Positions 1 to 6,000 of a stretch of DNA of 6,322 nucleotides are shown here, one piece after another. The stretch lies in NCBI GenBank assembly GCA_910586095.1, contig CAJUHQ010000020.1:5139-11460 (forward strand), given 5' to 3'. The position numbers were made by a program, and so were the translations under genes. How positions within the stretch are numbered: the stretch's first letter is position 1; the number at the start of each line of letters is the position of its first letter. Source of the stretch: an uncultured Lachnospiraceae bacterium. GTDB taxonomy: Bacteria; Bacillota; Clostridia; Lachnospirales; Lachnospiraceae. The notes under the pieces were generated by a model. The model did no database searches. It saw only the letters and a program-made list of their open reading frames with translations, and was not told the origin of the DNA.

Positions 1-58
1 CTCTCTTCGCGTTCTTTTTAAACATTTAGAAACTCTTAGACTGCGTCTTTTCCTGTCT
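1..58. repeat. Direct repeat, copy 1 (81-bp period)
   Basis: Positions 1-50 are identical to 82-131. After two mismatches (51-52 against 132-133) the match resumes through 53-58. The copy starts at the window edge, so the repeat may continue to the left. It contains GCGTTCTTT (9-17), whose pairing partner would lie just outside the window, and the 22-nt arm at 20-41. That arm is a second copy of the left arm of the large hairpin at 101-157. This copy is not followed by its own complementary arm: after 58 the sequence becomes pyrimidine-rich and unrelated. Confidence 0.9.
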
Positions 59-72
59 CTTTCTCTTCCTTT

Positions 73-98
73 AAAGAACGCCTCTCTTCGCGTTCTTT
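73..98. terminator. Stem-loop with 9-bp perfect stem, terminator-like
   Basis: AAAGAACGC (73-81) pairs perfectly with GCGTTCTTT (90-98) around an 8-nt loop, CTCTCTTC. Read on the plus strand, the stem runs into a T tract (96-100), as in an intrinsic terminator. Read on the minus strand, the direction of acpP, it ends in only three T before AAAGG and would be weak. The stem spans the junction of the two direct-repeat copies, so the structure is a product of the repeat. Which transcript it serves depends on the gene to the left of the window. Confidence 0.6.
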
Positions 99-139
99 TT
101 AAACATTTAGAAACTCTTAGACTGCGTCTTTGGCTGTCT
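82..139. repeat. Direct repeat, copy 2 (81-bp period)
   Basis: The first 50 bases are identical to copy 1 at an offset of exactly 81 bp, with a further 6-base match after a two-base difference. Unlike copy 1, this copy is followed at 136-157 by the complementary arm that completes a large hairpin. It lies between the acpP stop codon (177) and the window edge and encodes no recognisable protein. Confidence 0.9.
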
Positions 140-159
140 TAGAGTTTCTTAATGTTTTT
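101..159. terminator. Large imperfect hairpin 3' of acpP, likely terminator
   Basis: The left arm 101-122 pairs with 136-157. There are segments of 7, 9 and 4 paired bases, interrupted only by two symmetrical T-T (minus strand: A-A) mismatches at 108/150 and 118/140, and a 13-nt loop (123-135). On the plus strand the stem ends in TTTTT (155-159), good terminator geometry for a transcript entering from the left. On the minus strand it starts about 20 nt after the acpP stop and ends in TTT followed by AAAAAG, so it could terminate acpP weakly or protect its 3' end. A bidirectional role between convergent genes is the simplest reading, but the left neighbour is not visible. Confidence 0.65.
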
Positions 160-176
160 ACCATATTATTATTATT

Positions 177-401
177 TTATTTATGTGCTTCTATATACTC
201 GATTACAGAACCTACTGTAGTAATCTTTTCTAAATCTTCTGAAGGAATTTCTACACCATATTCTTCTTGTAATGCCTCAACCAGCTCAAACAGATCAAGT
301 GAATCTGCTTCCAGATCCTCCTTAAACCGTGTTGCCTCTGTGATCTCTACACCTTCAAGATTTAACTGTTCCTCAATGATCTCTTTTACTCTCTCTAACA
401 T
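177..401 (-). CDS. acpP: Acyl carrier protein
   Basis: This small acidic cytosolic protein carries growing acyl chains on a 4'-phosphopantetheine arm during type II fatty acid synthesis. The 74-residue product is normal length for the family. It contains the attachment motif E-A-D-S-L-D at residues 31-36, with Ser34 as the predicted modified serine. The usual four-helix pattern surrounds it, including the acidic helix II (ELVEALQEE, about 39-47) that docks partner enzymes. The frame stays open upstream to about 506. I chose ATG at 401 because the family starts here and AAAGGA lies at a plausible, slightly long distance. The in-frame ATG at 413 sits directly against that AAAGG and could hardly use it. 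No fab, plsX or rnc gene is visible within the window, so the gene looks monocistronic on its 5' side. It has its own strong promoter and two candidate fatty-acid-regulator operators in the leader. Identification is firm; whether it is the only or primary ACP of the genome is unknown. Confidence 0.95.
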   Translation of the reverse strand: MLERVKEIIEEQLNLEGVEITEATRFKEDLEADSLDLFELVEALQEEYGVEIPSEDLEKITTVGSVIEYIEAHK

Positions 402-478
402 GATTTTCTTCATCCTTTCAAATTTACTTATATTCCTTTTATGCCCAACAATACTTTTACTGATCTTCCTTTGTTTAT

Positions 479-507
479 TTTGACTTTCAAATATTTTGAC
501 TTTCAAA
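479..507. promoter_or_regulatory. Tandem FabT-like palindromic operators in acpP leader
   Basis: Two identical 13-bp palindromes, TTTGACTTTCAAA, lie at 479-491 and 495-507, with centres 16 bp apart. On the acpP strand each reads TTTGA-AAG-TCAAA. From memory, the operator of the MarR-family fatty-acid regulator FabT in streptococci has the same TTTGA-N3-TCAAA skeleton. The sites fall about 10-40 nt downstream of the predicted acpP start of transcription, where a bound repressor would block escape or elongation. A weaker version (7 of 10 matching arm positions) lies between the -35 and -10 at 532-544. Control by a FabT-type protein is inference; no such regulator is in the window. Confidence 0.6.
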
Positions 508-524
508 GTATTTTCTTGCTATAG

Positions 525-551
525 ATTATACCCTGATACGCAAATTGTCAA
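525..551 (-). promoter_or_regulatory. acpP promoter (consensus -35 and -10)
   Basis: On the minus strand TTGACA (551-546) and TATAAT (530-525) both match the vegetative sigma consensus perfectly, separated by 15 bp, slightly short of the usual 17. An A/T-rich stretch with a G run lies just upstream. The predicted start of transcription is near 518, giving a leader of about 115 nt that contains the two palindromes at 479-507. Two perfect hexamers fit a highly expressed gene such as acpP. Confidence 0.75.
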
Positions 552-931
552 CCCCCTTTTTTCAAATTTTATAATTATATTTTTTTCTTGGCTTTTCCCC
601 AATTTTAATTTTCATTTTTCTTCTCTTTTACTTTATCCCCTCATCAAAATATGCTATACTGTTTCTGTAAATGTTTCTCTTCTTTTTGAACCCAATCAAC
701 TTTGTAATAGTCAAATTCCATCGAATTATATGGATATATGATATAATACATACGTCCTATCCTTGAATTACTTTGCTTTACAAATAACTTTTTATGGCAG
801 ACAAAGTTTACATTGATGAAAAATTTTTCAGCCTATTATTCTTGGGATATAAAACTTTTTAATGGCACTTTATACCATATTAAGTCTATTGAAGAAACAT
901 TCACGAATAATTTTATGGAGGAACTTATAAT
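552..931. other. Gene-free AT-rich region between divergent acpP and thrH
   Basis: No credible coding sequence is seen: the open frames here are short, low-complexity in composition and lack ribosome binding sites. The stretch holds the upstream edge of the acpP promoter, two extended -10 candidates pointing toward thrH (652-660, TGCTATACT; 739-747, TGATATAAT), and a perfect 14-bp palindrome, TGAAAAATTTTTCA, at 817-830. I looked for T-box or riboswitch hallmarks, such as a T-box antiterminator sequence or a leader terminator before 932, and saw none. Confidence 0.6.
739..747 (+). promoter_or_regulatory. Candidate extended -10 promoter for thrH
   Basis: TG-A-TATAAT at 739-747 is a perfect extended -10 element; the -35 position shows no good TTGACA match, which extended -10 promoters tolerate. 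Transcription would begin near 754 and give a leader of about 178 nt before the thrH ATG. A weaker alternative of the same type (TG-C-TATACT) lies at 652-660. Which one is used cannot be decided from sequence. Confidence 0.4.
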
Positions 932-1543
932 ATGTACGTTACCTGTCTAGACTTAGAGGGCGTTTTAGTCCCTGAAATTTGGATTGCATTTGCTGAGGCG
1001 AGTGGTATCCCTGAACTAAAAAGAACTACGCGTGATGAGCCAGATTATAATAAATTGATGAATTGGCGTTTAGGCATACTCAAAGAACATGGTCTTGGCC
1101 TAAAAGAGATACAGGAAACGATTGCTGTGATTGATCCGCTTTCCGGTGCAAAGGATTTTTTAGATGAACTGCGCTCATTCACACAAGTTATTATTATTAG
1201 TGACACTTTTGAGCAGTTTGCTGCACCACTAATGAAAAAATTGAATTGGCCTACTATTTTTTGCAATTCACTCAATGTTGCACCAGATGGTATGATTACA
1301 GGCTTTACGATGCGTTGCGAACAGTCTAAGCTCACTACCATAAAGGCTTTGCAGTCCATTGGATACATCACAATAGCAAGTGGGGACAGTTACAATGATC
1401 TAGGAATGATACGTGCGAGTCAATCTGGTTTTCTATTCAAAAGCACGGAACAAATCAAAGCAGATCACCCTGATCTGCCTGCCTTTGATACCTATGAAGA
1501 ATTAATGATCGCTATAAAAAAATCTATGAATATACCTTTTTAA
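932..1543 (+). CDS. thrH: ThrH: phosphoserine phosphatase / homoserine phosphotransferase
   Basis: A cytosolic HAD-superfamily enzyme. In the characterised Pseudomonas protein, ThrH removes phosphate from L-phosphoserine and can transfer it to homoserine, linking serine and threonine synthesis. The 203-residue product matches the family length of about 205. It carries the distinctive N-terminus C-L-D-L-E-G-V-L-V-P-E-I-W: Asp7 is the nucleophile, and Glu9 stands where most HAD enzymes have a second Asp, a ThrH hallmark. Further HAD motifs follow: ISDTF with Ser90 (motif II), Lys133 (candidate motif III) and GDSYND at 151-156 (motif IV, Mg2+ ligands). GGAGG at 917-921 lies 10 nt before ATG 932. 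The gene stands alone, converges on the XRE gene and ends at a shared terminator. No thrB, thrC, serA or serC neighbour is present, so whether phosphatase or transferase activity matters in this organism cannot be said. Family assignment is strong. Confidence 0.93.
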   Translation: MYVTCLDLEGVLVPEIWIAFAEASGIPELKRTTRDEPDYNKLMNWRLGILKEHGLGLKEIQETIAVIDPLSGAKDFLDELRSFTQVIIISDTFEQFAAPLMKKLNWPTIFCNSLNVAPDGMITGFTMRCEQSKLTTIKALQSIGYITIASGDSYNDLGMIRASQSGFLFKSTEQIKADHPDLPAFDTYEELMIAIKKSMNIPF

Positions 1544-1554
1544 AACAAAAATAT

Positions 1555-1589
1555 AACCGTTCAGCTATCGCATGGCCGAACGGTTTTTT
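1555..1589. terminator. Bidirectional terminator between thrH and the XRE gene
   Basis: AACCGTTC (1555-1562) pairs perfectly with GAACGGTT (1578-1585), with two further inner G-C pairs possible after an A-C mismatch. On the plus strand it runs into TTTTTT (1584-1589), closing thrH 11 bp after its stop. On the minus strand the stem is followed by TATATTTTTGTTTT, so it also suits the XRE gene, which ends 8 bp away. Confidence 0.9.
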
Positions 1590-1597
1590 GTTCCTTA

Positions 1598-1924
1598 TCA
1601 TATTCCAAACTCATATACAATCTCCAAAAGCCGAATCAATTTCTCAACTTGCCGGTCATCAAAAAGTTCTATCGCTCCTGCCAATTCTTGATCCATATTT
1701 TGTCCTATTCTGGTTCCAGTTAGGATATAATCACAGCTCACATGTAGCGCCCCTGCCACCCTATGTAATATTTCTGCCGAAAACCCTTTGCGCCCTGTCT
1801 CCATCTCGTATAGAAATTTATCTGAAATGTTGGCCATTTCAGCAAGGTTTTCCCTAGTGTACCCTTGCTTGACGCGTAAGGTCTGTATCCGTATTCCTGC
1901 CTCCTTATATAATCTATGATTCAT
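1598..1924 (-). CDS. XRE-family helix-turn-helix transcriptional regulator
   Basis: A 108-residue predicted DNA-binding protein. An HTH_3/XRE (Cro/C1-type) domain covers about residues 10-70. Its helix-turn-helix runs T-R-E-N-L-A-E-M (23-30) then S-D-K-F-L-Y-E-M (34-41), followed by the typical E-x-G-R-K-G turn and an L-H-V-S-C-D-Y-I-L-T-G end. A C-terminal helix (about 79-104) rich in E, L and R may mediate dimerisation; there is no peptidase or ligand domain. I chose ATG at 1924 because GGAGG lies 8 nt upstream; the in-frame ATG at 1942 lies just upstream of this SD and would translate it. The gene has its own promoter with a palindrome just past the start of transcription, so autoregulation is plausible. 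Its targets are unknown. It lies between thrH and the phosphorelay operon but shares a transcript with neither. Confidence 0.9.
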   Translation of the reverse strand: MNHRLYKEAGIRIQTLRVKQGYTRENLAEMANISDKFLYEMETGRKGFSAEILHRVAGALHVSCDYILTGTRIGQNMDQELAGAIELFDDRQVEKLIRLLEIVYEFGI

Positions 1925-2065
1925 ACGAGCCACCTCCTCCATATTTATTTTACCCCTCTGCGCTTGATGTAAATATAAACTATTATTCTGAATTCAATTA
2001 CCTTTAGCTCCTATTCTAAATCATAGAGGATATGGTGTTATTTTTTTAAAGTTTGAATTGAAATG

Positions 2066-2081
2066 TATGCGTTTGCGCATA
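2066..2081. promoter_or_regulatory. Perfect palindrome, candidate XRE operator
   Basis: TATGCG-TTTG-CGCATA is a perfect 6-bp inverted repeat with a 4-bp centre, relatively GC-rich against AT-rich surroundings. It falls about 4-19 nt downstream of the predicted start of transcription of the XRE gene. The size and symmetry suit a dimeric Cro/C1-type repressor, so autorepression is the natural inference. A short leader hairpin is the alternative. Confidence 0.45.
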
Positions 2082-2090
2082 ACCACTTAT

Positions 2091-2099
2091 ATTATACCA
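2091..2099 (-). promoter_or_regulatory. Extended -10 promoter of the XRE gene
   Basis: Read on the minus strand, TG-G-TATAAT is a perfect extended -10 element (2099-2091). The -35 position about 17 bp upstream reads TGTGCA, a poor match. The predicted start of transcription is near 2084. Confidence 0.55.
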
Positions 2100-2211
2100 A
2101 ATTAGACAGTTTATGCACATTTGTAGCAATTTATAGCCAATTTCTACAAACTATTGATTGGAAGCAAATTGAGTAGGGGAACAGCTTTTCCTCTATTTGT
2201 GTTCCGAATAT

Positions 2212-2243
2212 AAAAAAGGCATGACTTACGTCATACCTTTTTT
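2212..2243. terminator. Terminator of the phosphorelay operon
   Basis: AAAAAAGGCATGAC (2212-2225) pairs with GTCATACCTTTTTT (2230-2243) around a TTAC loop, with a single C-A mismatch. The A/T flanks make it work in both directions. On the minus strand it begins one base after the stop codon of the receiver protein and ends in a T6 tract. Confidence 0.9.
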
Positions 2244-2244
2244 G

Positions 2245-3021
2245 TCACTCTGACATATTTCTATAGTTAAGTCCCTTTTTTCTCTCAAAAAAGTCATCCA
2301 CAGACTGTTTGATCTGGTTTGGTTCCATTGTCTTTAACAAATAGCCCTCTGGTTTAAGCGCCATTACTTGCATCACACTCTCACGATCGCCCTTGCTAGT
2401 TAAAAAAATCACAGGAATGTCACAAAACTCTGACTCAGAACGTATCATTTCTAATACCTGTCTGCCATCTATAATGGGCATCTCATAGTCAAGTAACACC
2501 AAATCTGGGCGATTGGTGGACAGATACTTGATTGCCATTGCACCTGAGTTTGCAAGAATCACTTGATAAGAATCTTCTAACCACCCTTTCACATTGCGCA
2601 ACATCGCACCTGAATCATCCACCACCAAAATCTTTTTCTTGTTATGTCTGCCAAAGACCTGTACATACGAATCAATTGATTCGGCCACTTCATTTACATT
2701 GATAGGCCGTGGAAATTCTCGCTGTATCAAATGTAGTGGAATATCGTTTGTAAGAACTTTGAGTTCCTGGGGGTCCCCTGTCGCAAATATCGGAATGTCT
2801 TCCTCAACCGCCTTATCTTTAATATATATCAATCCCTGATGCTGTTCCAACAAAGCTTCTTCAATAAAGATAAAAATCAAATCAATCTCTTCAGAAACCA
2901 AACTGATGATATCTGGATTAGCAATGACATTTATTACAGTATATCCTGCTTCTTCTAATCGACTTTGAAGAGATAGCAGTAGATAGCTTTGTGCTTCTGC
3001 TACGATTAACACATTTTGCAT
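2245..3021 (-). CDS. Tandem-receiver response regulator without output domain
   Basis: A 258-residue soluble protein with two CheY-like domains. The C-terminal receiver (about 128-245) is intact: acidic pair Asp135-Asp136, phospho-acceptor Asp178 in LLDYEMP, Thr208 and Lys230. The N-terminal unit (about 2-120) has the same alternating strand/helix pattern but lacks the acidic pair (V-A-E-A at 7-10) and has hydrophobic residues where the acceptor Asp should be (DLIFIFIEE), so it is a pseudo-receiver. Only about a dozen polar residues follow the second receiver, so no DNA-binding or enzymatic output exists. GGAGG lies 9 nt before ATG 3021, and the hybrid-kinase stop is 21 bp upstream. Co-transcription makes this protein the likely final phosphate acceptor from the kinase's HPt His921. 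Its effect is presumably through binding another protein, with the pseudo-receiver as a possible docking surface. Domain assignment is firm; partner and output are inferred. Confidence 0.95.
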   Translation of the reverse strand: MQNVLIVAEAQSYLLLSLQSRLEEAGYTVINVIANPDIISLVSEEIDLIFIFIEEALLEQHQGLIYIKDKAVEEDIPIFATGDPQELKVLTNDIPLHLIQREFPRPINVNEVAESIDSYVQVFGRHNKKKILVVDDSGAMLRNVKGWLEDSYQVILANSGAMAIKYLSTNRPDLVLLDYEMPIIDGRQVLEMIRSESEFCDIPVIFLTSKGDRESVMQVMALKPEGYLLKTMEPNQIKQSVDDFFERKKGLNYRNMSE

Positions 3022-3042
3022 TGTATGTATCCTCCATTATAT

Positions 3043-6000
3043 TTACAATTTTTCAAACGCTTCTATCATTTTTCCGCTGATATCCATAACTTCTTCCATA
3101 GCAACATCTGCAACATAAGCTCTAAGACGCTCCATTAATCCTCCAAGTTCTTTAGGAAGTTTATACTGTTCTAATTTTCCAAAGGTGGCATCAGCCGCAT
3201 CTAGATCAAACGTATCCATAGCATCTTTAAGTTTAGTCAAAGCTGAAATAATCTTGTCCTTAGGAACTTCTTTCTTGTCTTGTTCATTTGCCTTTCCATA
3301 AGGTTCCAAAATAGCTTTATAGCTCCTGTATAACTCCAAAATCCGTGGATTCTCCTTCTGAATCGTCTCCACATCCTGCGCATTGCCGCACTGTTCCATC
3401 CGATAAAATAGTTCTGAGAGTTTGAGTGCCCCAATCATGCGCGCTGTATTCTTTAACGCATGAACTTCTATTGTATAATCTCGTATCAATCCATCTGCAA
3501 GGCACTTTTCTATTTTTGTTGCCTTCAAGTCAATTAACTTGTAAAAATCCCCCAAAAGATTGGTAAACAATTCCAGACTACCAGAATTTTTTACACCTTC
3601 TGCTACATTCAATCCTTCTATCACGGGCAACTCTTTTGTCGGTACCTCTTCTGCTTTGCGAATCACCGCTTTAGGCTTACAAATCAACTCATGTGGAAGC
3701 CATTTTTTTATCTTTGCGCAAATATCCTTAATCTCAATAGGCTTTGCAACAAAATCATCCATTCCGGCCTCGCGAAATATTTCACGCGCGCCAATGACAG
3801 CATTTGCTGTCAACGCAATAATAGGTATATGTGCTAAATACTCATCTCCCATTGCGCGTATCTTCTGAGTGGTTTCCACTCCATCCATAATAGGCATCAT
3901 ATGATCCATAAAGACAAGATGATAGGGTGTTTCCTGAAGCATTTCAATCGCTTTCTTGCCGCTGTCTGCTGTGTCAATCTGCATCTGAAGGGGCTGTAAA
4001 AGCCCTGTTGCCACCTTCAAATTCATCTCATTGTCATCGACAATCAAAATGCGCGCATCTGGTGCAGTAAAATTCATGTGATCTTCGTTTTCAATCATTC
4101 CCACCGCTACTTCATGATTGATTACCTGACAAAAATTTAGCGTATAAAGTGGCTTATTCACTGTGGTTACATGCTCATCCCACATATTTTCTAACATAGG
4201 ATTTTGCAACACGCACACTTCTGTATCCTGATATAATCCATCTGAACGATCCCTGATCTCTTGATATGCTGCTCCATCCACAAATAGAAAATCCACATGT
4301 GGTCTATTCTGCGCATGCCAATCCACATAATCCAAATCGTACGCCTGCACTAAATTTTTTAGACTGTCTTCTAACAACAAATTCCCAAACAATCCACTAA
4401 ACACCAATGGTTCATGAACAATAGCTTCCTCCTTCACCACTGCTGCTTTTTGTTCACCGACAATCTTTTGTGACACTGCAAAATAAAATTCACTGCCTTT
4501 TCCATACTCACTTGTTACGCCAATGGTTCCTCCCATCAGCTCCACAAGTTGCCTAGAGATTGAAAGACCAAGCCCTGTTCCTTCCTTATCTCGATTCTTT
4601 CTTGTATCCACCTGCTGAAACGATCCAAAGAGTTTTCCTAAATCCTCCTCCTTGATACCCTGTCCAGTATCTTTGACTGAAATCGCTAGTATCACTTTGT
4701 CTTTTTCCAAAGAATCTGATCTCATTTTGACAGTAAGTGTGACACTTCCTGACTCTGTAAACTTAATTGCATTGTTAGTGATATTGATAATCACTTGACG
4801 AAGACGCAACGAATCGCCATACAACCAAAGTGGTAGATCTTTGTCGATATCGAATAATAGTTCTATCGGTTTATCTCCGATTCGATTGAGAAAAATCATG
4901 CTAAGATCACTCAGCATAGACATTGGCTCATACTCTTCCTCAATGATTTCAAGTTTCCCCGACTCAATCTTGGAGAAATCCAAAATATCATTAATAATGG
5001 TTAAAAGTGCCGCCCCAGAATTTTTGATATTCATGAGATATCCTTGTTGTGGTTGTTTCAAATCACTGCGCAACAAAATCTCTGTCATTCCCACAATCGC
5101 ATTCATTGGGGTTCTAATCTCGTGAGACATATTGGAAATAAAATCTGATTTTGCACGGTTGGCATCTTCTGCCTTTTCCTTTGCATCCTTAAGCTCATCC
5201 ATCAGTTTGTACTGTTTTGTCATGTCAATCAAAATCAGACAGTACCCTTTGATCTTTCCATTTTGCTCTAAGGATGTCACTTCGCGCTCAAAATAATGTC
5301 CCGCACATTCAAATTCTGTCTTTTGTGTACAAAATAAATCATAGAGCGTGTTAGGAATCCGATCTCCTCTATGCAACTCCTCCAACTCTGGAAAATAAAA
5401 TTTTGCATATGTATTTGCATCCAGAAAATTATAGGTGTGATTGACAATAATGAAAACATCATCAATATTATCGAGCACCCAACCACGTCCTGTTCCCATC
5501 AGAGAAAATAAATCTCCATGCACCACACACAAAATAATAAGTAGTACAGCTATAGAGGAACAGATGGGAACAATCTCAAAACTGCCTACCCAATCCAATT
5601 CTTCCACAATAAATGATACTACAATCACACACATTGCAATAATCAGATTCGACATACTTTTTTTCTCGATACCTTTGCGATCGCGAATACTGATTCTGCG
5701 CACAACAATATAAACTTGTAGTCCCATTAGCACTACTGCCAAGATACCATAACGAACTAAATTAAGGCTTCCCATCTTAGTGATGAGATAATGATAACCC
5801 ATCTGCTGTTCCACAGCAAAGTCCATCTGGTTAAACACCATTCCACCACGGTTGTCGTTCCACAAAAACATTACTAAAATGATCTCAAAGATAAACCAGC
5901 AATACACAAACAAATTGACCTTCTTGTGCCGTTTATCAATCTCTAGGTAAGAGAGTACAAACTTAATAAAAAACAGATAAAAAAACATGTTGCCTAGATA

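Larger units (their letters stand above)
1943..2211. other. Non-coding region upstream of the XRE gene
   Basis: About 270 bp without a credible reading frame. It holds the XRE leader (about 160 nt), its promoter and palindrome (2066-2099), a 7-bp inverted repeat with a 17-bp gap (TTTGTAG 2120-2126, CTACAAA 2144-2150), and an imperfect hairpin at about 2165-2200 where TAGGGGAA pairs with TTCCTCTA with one G-T pair. No small-RNA family was recognised. Confidence 0.6.

Noticed and set aside
1..139. CRISPR array or insertion-sequence end
   Set aside because: There are only two copies, the 50-base unit is too long and the spacer is not unrelated sequence of CRISPR size; no transposase or terminal inverted repeats are present.
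130..483. Open frame of 117 codons on the plus strand across acpP
   Set aside because: It is the antisense shadow of acpP and its leader; composition is Ser/Phe/Leu-rich and no ribosome binding site precedes it.
402..506. Longer acpP reading frame starting at 506 or at ATG 413
   Set aside because: The extension is lysine-rich, does not resemble any ACP N-terminus and would translate the two operator-like palindromes. ATG 413 is directly adjacent to the SD-like AAAGG.
496..741. Open frame of 81 codons on the plus strand in the acpP-thrH gap
   Set aside because: It runs through the acpP promoter, is mostly Phe/Ser/Leu/Ile from AT-rich DNA, and has no SD sequence.
660..931. T-box or amino-acid riboswitch before thrH
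   Set aside because: No T-box consensus, no leader terminator and no recognisable aptamer core could be found by eye.
1588..1857. Open frame of 89 codons opposite the XRE gene
   Set aside because: The minus-strand XRE domain fully explains this DNA; the plus-strand product has no recognisable features and starts inside the terminator region.
1925..1942. Upstream start MEEVAR for the XRE protein
   Set aside because: These codons are the GGAGGAGGTG ribosome binding site of the ATG at 1924.
3237..3505. Short minus-strand frames inside the kinase gene (3237-3434, 3317-3505)
   Set aside because: They are alternative frames of the HPt-coding region with no homology features or SD.
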